Shown here one piece after another: positions 43,478 through 52,488 of a stretch of 64,000 nucleotides of DNA. Where the stretch lies: the NCBI GenBank assembly GCA_963712465.1, contig CAVQHY010000008.1, positions 558,001 through 622,000 on the forward strand, written 5' to 3'. The translations under genes were made by a program, and so were the position numbers. Origin of the DNA: CAVQHY01 sp963712465. Lineage in GTDB: Bacteria; Actinomycetota; Thermoleophilia; Gaiellales; Gaiellaceae. Positions within the stretch are counted from its first letter, which is position 1. Each line of letters begins with the position of its first letter. The notes under the pieces are model-generated. The model made no database searches. It saw only the letters and a list, made by a program, of their open reading frames with translations, and was not told the DNA's origin.

Positions 43478-44470
43478 ATGCCGATCGCTACCTCGATCGT
43501 CGGCGCCTCCGGGTACTCCGGCCAGGAGACACTCGACCGCGTTCTCTCCCATCCCGACCTCGGGCTGGTCGCGCTCGGCTCGGACTCGCTCGCCGGCGAG
43601 CCGGCGACGGCGCTCGACCCTCGCCTGGCCCGGAACGGCCACCGCCTCCCCACGTTCGTCGCAAACGAGGAGGCGCTCGCGACGCCTGCGGAGCTCGTCT
43701 TCGTCTGTCTCGAGCACGAGCGCGCAGCGGCGCTCGAGCCGCCGGCCGGGGCCGTCGTCGTCGACCTTTCCGGCGGCCACCGGCTTCGCGATCCGGCCGA
43801 CTATCTGGCGTGGTACGGGTTCGCGCATCCCCGCCCCGACACCCTCGCCGACTGGTTCTACGCCGTGCCCGAGCTCGTCCCGCCCTCCGGCCGCCTGATC
43901 GCGAACCCGGGCTGCTACGCGACCGCCGCGATCCTCGCCCTCGCCCCGATCGCCGACGCCATCGACCCCGCCGGCGTCGTCGTCGACGCGAAGTCGGGGG
44001 TCTCGGGAGCAGGACGCGCGCTGAAGTCGTCCTCCCACGCGACGCAGGTGCTCGAGAACCTGACGCCCTACAAGATCGGAGCGCACCAGCACCAGCCGGA
44101 GATCGAGCAGGCGCTCGGCTTCCCCGTCTGCTTCGTGCCCCACCTCCTGCCGGTGCGCCGAGGCCTCGTGGCGACCTGCTACGCGAAGGCGACCGAGGGG
44201 AACCTGCGCGAGCGGATCGAGGCAGCCTACGCGTCCAGCCCGGCCGTACACGTCCTCCCTGAGGGCGGAGTGCCGGAGCTGTCGCGGGTGCAGGGGACGG
44301 ACGAGGCCGAGATCGGGCTCTTCGAGGACCGGGCGACCGGCCGCGCGATCGTCATCTGCGCGATCGACAACCTCGGCAAGGGCGCCGCCGGCCAGGCGAT
44401 CCAGAACGCGAACCTCGCGCTCGGCCTCGCCGAGACCGCCGGCCTGAGGTTGCACGGAGTGCTCGTATGA
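43466..44470 (+). CDS. argC: N-acetyl-gamma-glutamyl-phosphate reductase
   Basis: 334 residues from ATG 43466; ATG 43478 (MPIATSIVGAS) is an alternative. The nucleotide loop SIVGASGYSGQE is at the N-terminus, the active-site Cys in ANPGCYATAAILAL, and His in KIGAHQHQPEIEQ. Third step of arginine synthesis. Overlaps argJ by 4 bases. Confidence 0.94.
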   Translation: MCRLMPIATSIVGASGYSGQETLDRVLSHPDLGLVALGSDSLAGEPATALDPRLARNGHRLPTFVANEEALATPAELVFVCLEHERAAALEPPAGAVVVDLSGGHRLRDPADYLAWYGFAHPRPDTLADWFYAVPELVPPSGRLIANPGCYATAAILALAPIADAIDPAGVVVDAKSGVSGAGRALKSSSHATQVLENLTPYKIGAHQHQPEIEQALGFPVCFVPHLLPVRRGLVATCYAKATEGNLRERIEAAYASSPAVHVLPEGGVPELSRVQGTDEAEIGLFEDRATGRAIVICAIDNLGKGAAGQAIQNANLALGLAETAGLRLHGVLV

Positions 44471-45624
44471 GCGTTACCGCGGCTCGGGGATTCGTCGCCT
44501 CGGGGATCGCCTGTGGCATCCGCAAGTCCGGGGCTCCCGACCTCGCGCTCGTCCGGTCGGTCGAGCCGGCGGTCGGCGCGGCGATGTTCACGAAGAACCG
44601 CGTCAAGGCGGCTCCTGTCCTCGTCTCGCAGGCGCACCTCGAGTCGGCCGAGCCGCAGGCGGTCGTGATCAACTCCGGCACGGCCAATGCGGCCACCGGC
44701 GAGCGGGGGAAGCTCGACGCAATCGCGACCGCGTCGGAGGCGGCACGGCTTCTCGACCTCGACGTCGAGGAGGTGCTCGTCCTGTCGACGGGCGTGATCG
44801 GAGTTCCATTGCCGCTCGCGAAGATCAGGGCAGGGCTCGAAGAGGCGGCCGCCGTTCTCGTGCCGCAGGGGGGCGCGGCCGCCGCCAACGCGATCCTGAC
44901 GACCGACACGCGCCCCAAGACGGCGGCGGTCGAGCGCGCGGGATTCACGGTCGGCGGCATGGCGAAGGGGTCCGGGATGATCCACCCCGCCCTCGCCACG
45001 ATGCTCGCGGTGATCACGACGGACTATCCGCTCGAGCCGGGCGAGGCGCACGAGCTCCTCCGCCCGGCCGTCGATGCGAGCTTCAACTGCATCTCGGTCG
45101 ACGGCGAATGCTCGACGAACGACGCCGTGGTGTTGCTCGCCAACGGCGCCTCCGGCGCGCGCCGGGACGAGGGAGCGTTTGCCGAGGCACTGCACGAGGT
45201 CTGCTCCGATCTCTCGCGTCAGGTGGTCGCAGATGGAGAAGGCGTCTCGGTGGTGGTCGAGATCGCCGTCACCGGCGCGGTCACGGATGCCGAGGCAGCG
45301 GCGATCGCGCGGCGGATCGCGACCTCGCCGCTCGTCAAGACGGCCGCCTTCGGACGCGACGCGAACTGGGGGCGGGTGCTCGCTGCGGCCGGGTCGGCCC
45401 AGTACAACGGCGGGTATGCCAACCTCGACCCGGATCGCCTGTCGCTCTCGTTCAACGGCTCGGCCGTGATCCGCGACGGCGCTCCGACCAGCGACGAGCC
45501 GGCAGTGGAGGGGTCGTCGCTTTCGATCGAGCTCGACGTCGGCCTCGGCGAGGGCGCCGCCTCGTATCTCTCGACCGACCTCACCTACGACTACGTCCGG
45601 ATCAACGCGGAGTACACCACGTGA
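44467..45624 (+). CDS. argJ: Glutamate N-acetyltransferase / amino-acid acetyltransferase
   Basis: 385 residues, ATGA-coupled to argC. The autoprocessing site is in HPALATMLAVITTD, with the Thr becoming the nucleophile of the beta chain. KGSGMIHP precedes it and the AFGRDANWGRVLAA segment follows. It recycles the acetyl group from N-acetylornithine to glutamate, which removes the need for a separate deacetylase. Confidence 0.94.
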   Translation: MSVTAARGFVASGIACGIRKSGAPDLALVRSVEPAVGAAMFTKNRVKAAPVLVSQAHLESAEPQAVVINSGTANAATGERGKLDAIATASEAARLLDLDVEEVLVLSTGVIGVPLPLAKIRAGLEEAAAVLVPQGGAAAANAILTTDTRPKTAAVERAGFTVGGMAKGSGMIHPALATMLAVITTDYPLEPGEAHELLRPAVDASFNCISVDGECSTNDAVVLLANGASGARRDEGAFAEALHEVCSDLSRQVVADGEGVSVVVEIAVTGAVTDAEAAAIARRIATSPLVKTAAFGRDANWGRVLAAAGSAQYNGGYANLDPDRLSLSFNGSAVIRDGAPTSDEPAVEGSSLSIELDVGLGEGAASYLSTDLTYDYVRINAEYTT

Positions 45625-46325
45625 ACACGACCCCCGCCACCCCGCCCCCTTCGAACACCGTCCGCCTGGTACTGAAAGTCGGCGGCGCCGTGGCACGACA
45701 CGCTGCAAGTCAGATCGCGAAGCTCACGGACAGCGGCCACGAGCTGATCGTCGTGCACGGCGCCGGGCCCCAGATCTCGGCAGAGATGACGCGCCGCGGC
45801 ATCCCCGTCGAGTTCATCGACGGCCGGCGCGTCACGACCGCAGCGGGCCTCGAGGTGGTGCGCGAGTCCCTGGCCGGGGTCAATGCGGCGCTCTGCTCGG
45901 CCGTCGGGCCGCGCGCCGTCGGCCTGGTCGGCGACGCCGCCGGCCTCGAGGCAACGCAGGTTCCCAAGCTCGGCCTCGTCGGTGATCCCGTTCCCTGTCG
46001 CCCTGCCTCCGTGGTGGACGCGCTCAGGTGGGGTCGGATCCCGATCGTCGCTCCCCTGGCGAAAGGGCCGCTCAACGTCAACGCCGACGAAGCCGCGGCC
46101 GCCCTCGCTGTCGGCTTTCAGGCGGAGCGCGTCCTCTTCGTGACTGACGTCCCGGGGGTGCTGGTCGAAGGAGACGTCCTCTCCTCGATCGGCGCCGACG
46201 AGGCCGACCACCTCCTCGGAAACGGCACGTTCGAAGGCGGGATCGTGCCGAAGCTGCGCGCGGCCGTCCGTGCCGCCAGGCTCGGCGTGCGTGCCGAGAT
46301 CGGGGAGACCGCGGTTCTGCCGTGA
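45621..46325 (+). CDS. argB: Acetylglutamate kinase
   Basis: 234 residues from GTG 45621 (GTGA overlap), shorter than the usual 260-300. Amino-acid kinase marks: LVLKVGGAVA at the start, HGAGPQIS, LVGDAAGLEA, NVNADEAAAALA, FVTDVPGVL and FEGGIVPKLRAA. The N-terminal helix that forms the arginine-sensitive hexamer in some homologues is absent, so feedback inhibition may be weak. Confidence 0.93.
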   Translation: MNTTPATPPPSNTVRLVLKVGGAVARHAASQIAKLTDSGHELIVVHGAGPQISAEMTRRGIPVEFIDGRRVTTAAGLEVVRESLAGVNAALCSAVGPRAVGLVGDAAGLEATQVPKLGLVGDPVPCRPASVVDALRWGRIPIVAPLAKGPLNVNADEAAAALAVGFQAERVLFVTDVPGVLVEGDVLSSIGADEADHLLGNGTFEGGIVPKLRAAVRAARLGVRAEIGETAVLP

Positions 46326-47470
46326 CGGTTGCGTCGCAGCTACGGGAGCTCGTGCTCCCGACCTATCCGCGCTTCGACGTGACGCTCGTCGACGGCGAGG
46401 GATGCACCCTCGTCGCGGACGACGGGACGCGGTACCTCGACTTCGCCGCCGGGATCGCAGTCGTCGCCCTCGGCCACCGCCATCCTGCTCCCGCCGCCGC
46501 AGCGCACGCGCAGCTCGACCGCCTGTGGCACACGTCCAACCTCTACTGGACGGAGCCGATGCTCGAGCTGGCCGGGAAGCTCTCCGAGCGGTTCGGCGGG
46601 TCGCAGGCGTTCTTTTGCAATTCGGGCGCGGAGGCGATCGAGGCAGCGGTGAAGTACGCGCGCCGCGCCACCGGCCGGCCGGGGATCGTGGCGCTCGAGG
46701 GCTCGTTCCACGGGCGCACGATGGGCGCCCTGTCCGTAACCGGACAGCCCGCCAAGCACGCAGGCTTCGGCCCGCTCGTCCCGGGCGTCTCGTTCGCGCG
46801 ACCGAACGACGTCGAGTCGCTCGAGGCCGCCGTCTCGCCCGGCGGCGACACGGCGCTGATCCTGATGGAGACCGTGATCGGCGAGGGGGGCGTGCTGCCG
46901 CTCGAGCCGGCCTATCTCGAGTCTGCGGCCGAGATCGCCGCCGAGGTCGGCGCGCTGCTCTGCCTGGACGAGATCCAGTGCGGCGTCGGCCGGACGGGAA
47001 CGTTCTTCGCGTTCGAGCAGGCGGGCGTGCGACCCCAGCTGGTCGCGCTCGCCAAGGGGCTCGCGAACGGGCTGCCGATCGGCGCGCTGCTAGTCGCCGA
47101 CGAGGCAGCCCGGGGCTTCGAGCCGGGGTCGCACGCGTCCACGTTCGGCGGCAACCCGGTCGCGTGCGCGGCTGCCTGCGCCGTCTGCGACGCGATCACC
47201 GACGAGCTCCTCGAGCATGTGCGAGAGGTCGGCAACCGGCTCGCCCAGGGCCTCGCTGCGCTTCCCGGTGTCGTCGCAGTCCGCGGCCTCGGGCTGATGC
47301 TCGCGGCCGACCTCGACCGACCTGCGGGACCGGTCGTCGCGGCAGCGCTCGAGCAGGGGCTGCTCTTGACTTCCGCAGGCGAGACGACCCTGCGCCTGAC
47401 ACCGCCGCTGGTCGTCTCGAAGGACGAGGTCGACCGGGCGCTCGAGGTCCTGCTCGAGGTACTGGCATGA
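46322..47470 (+). CDS. argD: Acetylornithine aminotransferase
   Basis: 382 residues from GTG 46322 (GTGA overlap). Class III PLP aminotransferase: FCNSGAEAIEAAVKYAR, SFHGRTMGALSVTGQ, LCLDEIQCGVGRTG, and the PLP Lys in VALAKGLANGLPIGA. Makes N-acetylornithine; may also act in lysine synthesis, with lysA nearby. Confidence 0.94.
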   Translation: MTVASQLRELVLPTYPRFDVTLVDGEGCTLVADDGTRYLDFAAGIAVVALGHRHPAPAAAAHAQLDRLWHTSNLYWTEPMLELAGKLSERFGGSQAFFCNSGAEAIEAAVKYARRATGRPGIVALEGSFHGRTMGALSVTGQPAKHAGFGPLVPGVSFARPNDVESLEAAVSPGGDTALILMETVIGEGGVLPLEPAYLESAAEIAAEVGALLCLDEIQCGVGRTGTFFAFEQAGVRPQLVALAKGLANGLPIGALLVADEAARGFEPGSHASTFGGNPVACAAACAVCDAITDELLEHVREVGNRLAQGLAALPGVVAVRGLGLMLAADLDRPAGPVVAAALEQGLLLTSAGETTLRLTPPLVVSKDEVDRALEVLLEVLA

Positions 47471-47934
47471 CGCGTGTGGAACGCCAGGGTGAGATCCTGC
47501 GGCTCGTGCGCGAGCGCGAGCTCTCGACACAGGCCGAGCTCGCAGACGCCCTCCGCGAGGCAGGAGTCGAGGTCGTCCAGACGACCGTCTCGCGCGACAT
47601 CTCCGAGCTCGGGCTCGTCAAGGTGCGCGCCCCGAGCGGCAAGCGCGTCTACGCCGTCCCGGGGACAACGCTCGACCACGACCGCCAGACGGAGCTTCGC
47701 GCGGCGCTGCGACGCTGGGCGCGCTCGTTCGAGTCGAGCGGCAACCTCGTCGTCGTCGCGACGCCGAACGGCTTCTCCAACGCCCTCGCCCAGGTGATCG
47801 ACGAGGCGGGTCACCCACACGTCGCCGGCACGATCGCAGGCGAGAACACGATCCTCGTCGTCGCGCGGGAAGAGACGACAGGGGCGTCCCTGCGCGACGA
47901 GCTTCGCTCGTACCTGCTGGAAGGGGCTGCGTAG
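47467..47934 (+). CDS. argR: Arginine repressor
   Basis: 155 residues, ATGA-coupled. N-terminal winged helix with TVSRDISELGLVKVR as recognition region, and a C-terminal hexamerisation/arginine-binding domain with VDEAGHP-like IDEAGHPHVAGTIAGENTI. Probably represses the carA/argC double promoter. Its place inside the operon gives autoregulation. Confidence 0.93.
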   Translation: MTRVERQGEILRLVRERELSTQAELADALREAGVEVVQTTVSRDISELGLVKVRAPSGKRVYAVPGTTLDHDRQTELRAALRRWARSFESSGNLVVVATPNGFSNALAQVIDEAGHPHVAGTIAGENTILVVAREETTGASLRDELRSYLLEGAA

Positions 47935-47935
47935 C

Positions 47936-49141
47936 GTGGCCAGGACCGCAGTGCTCGCGTACTCGGGCGGGCTCGATACCTGTTGCTCGATCGCCTGGCT
48001 GCGCGAGGACTACGGCTTCGACGAGGTCGTCGCCGTCCTGGTCGACGTCGGCCAGACATTCGATCTCGACCAGTCGATCGTCCGCGGCAAGGCGGCGGGA
48101 GCCGCCGACGTCCTCCTCGTCGACCGCAAGGAGGAGTTCGCCGCGAATCAGGTCGCTCAGGCAATCAAGACGAACGCGCTCTACGAGGGCAAGTACCCGC
48201 TCGTGTCGGCGCTGTCCCGGCCGGTGATCGCCGAGGCGGTCGCCTCGCTCGCGCTCGAGCTCGAGGCGGAAGCCGCGGTTCACGGCTGCACGGGAAAGGG
48301 CAACGACCAGCTTCGCTTCGAGCTCGCGTTCAAGGCGAACTACCCCGGCGTCAAGGTGATCGCTCCCCTCCGCGACCGGGTCTGGTCGCGCGAGGAGGAG
48401 GTCGAGTACGCGCTCGCCCGCGGCATTCCCGTCGAGGCGAAGAAGGACTCGCCGTTCTCGATCGACGAGAACCTGTTCGGCCGCTCGATCGAAGCCGGGA
48501 TGCTCGAGGATCCGTGGACCGCACCGCCCGAGGAGCCCTTCAAGCTGTCGGCAAGCCCGGATGCCGCACCCGCGCCGTCCGAGCTCGTCGTCGGCTTCGA
48601 GCGCGGCCTTCCCATCAGCCTCGACGGCGAGCAGCTCCCGCTCGCGGAGCTCGTGTCGGCGCTGAACGCGAGGGCGGGAGCCTACGGAATCGGGCGAATC
48701 GACATGATCGAGAACCGCGCCGTCGGCATCAAGACGCGCGAGGTCTACGAGGCACCCGCCGCAATGACGCTGATCCAGGCCCACGGCGCGCTGGAGGACC
48801 TGACGCTGACGCGCGGCGAGCTCCAGACGAAGCGCCTGCTCGAGGAGCGGTGGACGAACTACGTCTACGAGGGGCTCTGGTTCTCGCCCGTCCGCGAGGC
48901 GATCGACACGTTTGTCGACTTCACGCAGGAGCCGGTCACGGGCGACGTGCGGCTCGAGCTGCGGGCCGCGACCGCGATCGTCAACGGGCGACGTTCGGAG
49001 AACGCGCTCTACGCGGAGACGCTGGCGTCGTACGGCGCGGGCGAGACGTTCCCGCACGACGCGGCCGAGGGGTACGTGACGATCGCGGCGCTCGAAACCG
49101 AGCTCGCCGCGGCCCGGTCCCGCAGGCGCACGACGGTATGA
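47936..49141 (+). CDS. argG: Argininosuccinate synthase
   Basis: 401 residues from GTG 47936, one base after the argR stop. ATP pyrophosphatase loop AVLAYSGGLDTCCS at the start, HGCTGKGNDQLRFEL, and VGIKTREVYEAPAAMTL. Condenses citrulline and aspartate. Confidence 0.96.
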   Translation: MARTAVLAYSGGLDTCCSIAWLREDYGFDEVVAVLVDVGQTFDLDQSIVRGKAAGAADVLLVDRKEEFAANQVAQAIKTNALYEGKYPLVSALSRPVIAEAVASLALELEAEAAVHGCTGKGNDQLRFELAFKANYPGVKVIAPLRDRVWSREEEVEYALARGIPVEAKKDSPFSIDENLFGRSIEAGMLEDPWTAPPEEPFKLSASPDAAPAPSELVVGFERGLPISLDGEQLPLAELVSALNARAGAYGIGRIDMIENRAVGIKTREVYEAPAAMTLIQAHGALEDLTLTRGELQTKRLLEERWTNYVYEGLWFSPVREAIDTFVDFTQEPVTGDVRLELRAATAIVNGRRSENALYAETLASYGAGETFPHDAAEGYVTIAALETELAAARSRRRTTV

Positions 49142-50373
49142 CGCTCTGGAGCGGCCGGACGGAGCGGGGCCTCGCCCCCGAGGTCTGGTCGTTCCTACGG
49201 GCCGATGACAACGAGCTCCTCCCGTACGACTGCGAGGGAACGCTCATCCACGCCCGCCGCCTGCGAGAGGCGGGGATCCTCTCCGAGGAAGAGCTGATGG
49301 AGGTCGAGAACAAACTCGCGGAAATCGGAGCCGTAGACGAGATCTCGGCAAGTTTGGATGAGGATGTCCACTCGGCGATCGAGCGACTACTCGGCCCGGT
49401 CGGGCGGAAGATCCACGCGGGTCGGTCGCGCAACGACCAGGTCGCGACCGCGTTTCGCCTCTACGTGGCGGATGCCTCACGCGAGGCGGTCGAGGCGGTC
49501 GACCAGCTCGCGCGCACGATTCTCGACGTCGCCGAGCGCGAAGCGGACACGCTGGTTCCCGGCTACACGCACCTGCAGCGTGCCCAGCCGGTCACGGTCG
49601 GGCACCATCTGCTCGCCTGGGTCGAGATGCTCGACCGCGACCGGCGACGCTTCCGGTCTGCTGCCGCCGCCGCGGACGAGCTGCCGCTCGGCGCAGGCGC
49701 GCTCGCCGGGTCGACGCTGGGGCTGCCCGCACCGGAGCACGCGATGCGAAACTCGCTCGATGCGGTCGCCGATCGCGACTTCGCGCTCGACTACCTGTAC
49801 GCGTCCGCGGTGCTCTTCACACACCTCTCGCGGATCGGAGAGGAGCTCGTCCTCTGGGCCACGGCCGAGTTCGGCTTCGCCCGGCTTCCCGGGGAAGCCG
49901 CGACGGGCTCGTCGATGATGCCACAGAAGCTGAATCCCGACGTCGCCGAGCTTGCTCGCGGCAAGGCCGGAACCGCGATCGGCAGGCTTACCGGGCTCCT
50001 CGCGACGGTCAAGGGATTGCCGCTCTCGTACAACCGCGATCTCCAGGAGGACAAACCGCCTGTCTTCGCGGCGCGGCGGGACGTCGCCGGGGCGCTTGCG
50101 GCTCTCGGCGTCCTCGTCGCGGGCCTCGAGATCGACCGGGCCCGGGCCGCGGAGGCGGCGGCGGATCCTCTGCTCCTCGCGACGGACGCCGCCGAGGCGC
50201 TCGTCCGCGACGGGGTCCCCTTCAGGGAGGCACACGAGCGGGTCGCGGCGTCCGTACGCGACGGGACGTTCGCCGCGCCGGGCTCCGCTGGGGAGAGCGT
50301 CGCCGCCCGCCCGTCCCCGGGTCCGGGCGAGGTGCAGGGGGCACTCGCCGAAGCACGACGCCGGTTTCCGTAG
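49138..50373 (+). CDS. argH: Argininosuccinate lyase
   Basis: 411 residues, ATGA-coupled to argG. Fumarase-superfamily marks: AGRSRNDQVATAFRLY, the TH pair in GYTHLQRAQPVT, and the signature GSSMMPQKLNPDVAELARGK with the catalytic Ser. The length is slightly below the usual 450-460. Last arginine step, giving arginine and fumarate. Confidence 0.95.
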   Translation: MTLWSGRTERGLAPEVWSFLRADDNELLPYDCEGTLIHARRLREAGILSEEELMEVENKLAEIGAVDEISASLDEDVHSAIERLLGPVGRKIHAGRSRNDQVATAFRLYVADASREAVEAVDQLARTILDVAEREADTLVPGYTHLQRAQPVTVGHHLLAWVEMLDRDRRRFRSAAAAADELPLGAGALAGSTLGLPAPEHAMRNSLDAVADRDFALDYLYASAVLFTHLSRIGEELVLWATAEFGFARLPGEAATGSSMMPQKLNPDVAELARGKAGTAIGRLTGLLATVKGLPLSYNRDLQEDKPPVFAARRDVAGALAALGVLVAGLEIDRARAAEAAADPLLLATDAAEALVRDGVPFREAHERVAASVRDGTFAAPGSAGESVAARPSPGPGEVQGALAEARRRFP

Positions 50374-50397
50374 AGGCGGCAGCGACCCGAGGGGAGA

Positions 50398-50403
50398 TAC
50401 TTT
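50398..50403 (+). promoter_or_regulatory. -10-like TACTTT before lysA
   Basis: TACTTT, 6 bases, ATG 50410, within the 36-base gap after argH. Confidence 0.4.
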
Positions 50404-50409
50404 CCCGAG

Positions 50410-51651
50410 ATGGCGCAGCTCGCCGGGATCGCTGACGAGGTAGGCACGCCCTTCTACCTGTACGACGCCGACGTCCTCCGTGGTCGCCTCAGCCGCGTCG
50501 AGGCAGCGTACGCCGGCGTGCCCCATCTGGCGTGCTACGCGGTCAAGGCGAACGACGCGCTGGGTGTGCTCAGCGTCGTCGCGAGGTTCGGGCTGGGAGC
50601 GGACATCGTCTCGGGCGGCGAGCTCGCCAAGGCGGTGCTCGCGGGCTTCCCGGCCGAGCGGATCGTCTTCTCGGGCGTCGGCAAGCAGCGTGACGAGATT
50701 CGAGCGGCGCTCGCCGCCGGTATCCGGTCGCTCAACGTCGAGTCGCTCGGCGAGCTCGACGTCGTGACCGACGAGGCGCGAGACCTCGGCCTGGTTGCGC
50801 CCGTCGCCGTCCGGCTCAACCCGGACGTCGAACCCGGCACCCATGCCTACGTCGCCACCGGCTCGGCCCGAAGCAAGTTCGGGCTCGGCTTCGACGACGC
50901 GCTCGTGGCGCTCGAGCGGGCTGCCGCCGACGCCGCACTCGAGCCGGTCGGTATCTCGTTTCACGTCGGCTCGGACATCTTCGAGCTCGCTCCCATGCGG
51001 TCGGCCGCCGAGCGTGCCGCCGAGCTCTGGCTCGCGGCGACCGGGCGCGGGATCGCGCTTCGCGACCTCGACGTCGGCGGAGGCCTGGGCGTGCGATACG
51101 AGGACGGTGAGCTCCTGGAGGTCGACGTCGACGCGTGGGCGAGCATGCTCGCGAAGGTCGCCGCCCGGCTTGACGCAGAGCTGGTCGCCGAGCCGGGCCG
51201 CTGGCTCGTCGCTCCCGCGGGGGTCTTCGTCACGCGCGTCCTCTACACGAAGCTCGCCCCCGGTCGGACGATCGCCGTCTGCGACGGGGCGATGAACGAC
51301 CTGATCCGCCCCGCCCTGTACGGCGCCGATCATCCGATCGAGACGATTGCAGCCGAGCCGCGGCGACCGGGGCTCGTCGACGTCGTCGGGCCCGTCTGTG
51401 AGAGCGGCGACTTCTTCGCCCTCGGCCGGGAGCTGCCTGTGCCCGAGGCTGGCGACCTCCTCGTCGTCGGGCTAGCAGGCGCCTACGGCCGCGTCATGTC
51501 GTCGACGTACAACGCACGGCCGCTCTGCGCCGAGGTGCTGGTCGAGGACGGAGCGTGGCGCGTGATCCGGGAGCGCGGAACCGTCGACGACCTCATGCGC
51601 AACGAGGCCGCCCCGCTCGAGCCGGGGCGACCTCGTGCGGAGGCGGTCTAG
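50410..51651 (+). CDS. lysA: Diaminopimelate decarboxylase
   Basis: 413 residues. Group IV PLP decarboxylase: PLP Lys in ACYAVKANDALGVL, HVGSDIFELAP, the Gly-rich DVGGGLGVRYEDG, and the Cys in VVGPVCESGDFFA that acts from the partner subunit. Last step of lysine synthesis. Its stop overlaps the convergent aquaporin stop in one CTAG. Confidence 0.94.
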   Translation: MAQLAGIADEVGTPFYLYDADVLRGRLSRVEAAYAGVPHLACYAVKANDALGVLSVVARFGLGADIVSGGELAKAVLAGFPAERIVFSGVGKQRDEIRAALAAGIRSLNVESLGELDVVTDEARDLGLVAPVAVRLNPDVEPGTHAYVATGSARSKFGLGFDDALVALERAAADAALEPVGISFHVGSDIFELAPMRSAAERAAELWLAATGRGIALRDLDVGGGLGVRYEDGELLEVDVDAWASMLAKVAARLDAELVAEPGRWLVAPAGVFVTRVLYTKLAPGRTIAVCDGAMNDLIRPALYGADHPIETIAAEPRRPGLVDVVGPVCESGDFFALGRELPVPEAGDLLVVGLAGAYGRVMSSTYNARPLCAEVLVEDGAWRVIRERGTVDDLMRNEAAPLEPGRPRAEAV

Positions 51652-52376
51652 ACCGCTTCCTGGCCCGCCGGGGACGAGTAGTAGTCGTCGCGCCCCTTGA
51701 GGAAGACGCGGACGTAGAGCAGCGCGGCGATCGCGGCACCGATCGGCGTGGCGACGTAGTAGACCCACGTCCCCGGGTTCCACTGCCAGGCGGCGACGGC
51801 GGAGCCGAGCGCCACCTGCGGGTTCATGTAGGCACCGGAGATCGGGCCCGCCACGAGAATGTCGACGGCGATTGTCAGCCCGATCGCGAAGCCGGCGACC
51901 ATCTTGAACGCGCCCTCCTTGTCGACGGCGGTCGCGAACACCACGAGCGCGAGGAAGAAGGTCAGCACCATCTCGGAGAGGAACGCCTCGAGCGTCGAGA
52001 CGCCCGGCCCGAGCACTGGCGCGGCGGAGTTGCTGATGTCGATCGTCTCGCCTCCGACCGTGATCTGCCCGTCGTACAGGGCCTTGATCGTTAGCGCGGC
52101 GAGAATGCCGCCCAGAAACTGGAAGCCCCAGTAGATGCCGGCCGTCGAGCCGCCGATCCGCCGTGTGACGAGGAAGCCAAATGTCACCGCCGGGTTGAAG
52201 TGCCCGCCCGAGATGTGGCCGAGCGCGCTGACCATGATCGCGAGCATCAGGCCTGCGGCCAGCGCTACGATGAGCGGGATGTAGCTGAAGCCGGCCACCG
52301 TGCCGGCCGTGATCGCGCCGGTGACCGCGAATGTCAGGGCGTAGGAGCCGACGAACTCGGCCAGGCCCTTTTGCAT
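51648..52376 (-). CDS. Aquaporin/glycerol-facilitator (MIP) family channel
   Basis: 242 residues from ATG 52376; an in-frame TTG at 52394 would add six. Six membrane helices. The first pore motif is canonical (GHISGGHFNPAVTFG); the second reads GPISGAYMNPQVALG, with NPQ instead of NPA, and also lacks the Arg that commonly follows in the selectivity filter. It probably conducts water or small neutral solutes, but selectivity may differ from typical aquaporins. Confidence 0.88.
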   Translation of the reverse strand: MQKGLAEFVGSYALTFAVTGAITAGTVAGFSYIPLIVALAAGLMLAIMVSALGHISGGHFNPAVTFGFLVTRRIGGSTAGIYWGFQFLGGILAALTIKALYDGQITVGGETIDISNSAAPVLGPGVSTLEAFLSEMVLTFFLALVVFATAVDKEGAFKMVAGFAIGLTIAVDILVAGPISGAYMNPQVALGSAVAAWQWNPGTWVYYVATPIGAAIAALLYVRVFLKGRDDYYSSPAGQEAV

Positions 52377-52488
52377 CAGATCCGGTTCTCGCAACGGTCA
52401 ATCCCCCTTCTGTTTGCCTGCCGACTGAGCCGGGCGGCCGCCTCGGCCGCCCGCGCATGGGCCGCAGGCTATCGCCTGACCGACCGAT

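Noticed and set aside
39494..44470. A 1658-codon open frame on the + strand over carB and carA
   Set aside because: Only its 3' end (argC, from 43466) is real. The rest is the antisense shadow of carB/carA, kept open by GC-rich codon usage, with charged, domain-free sequence.
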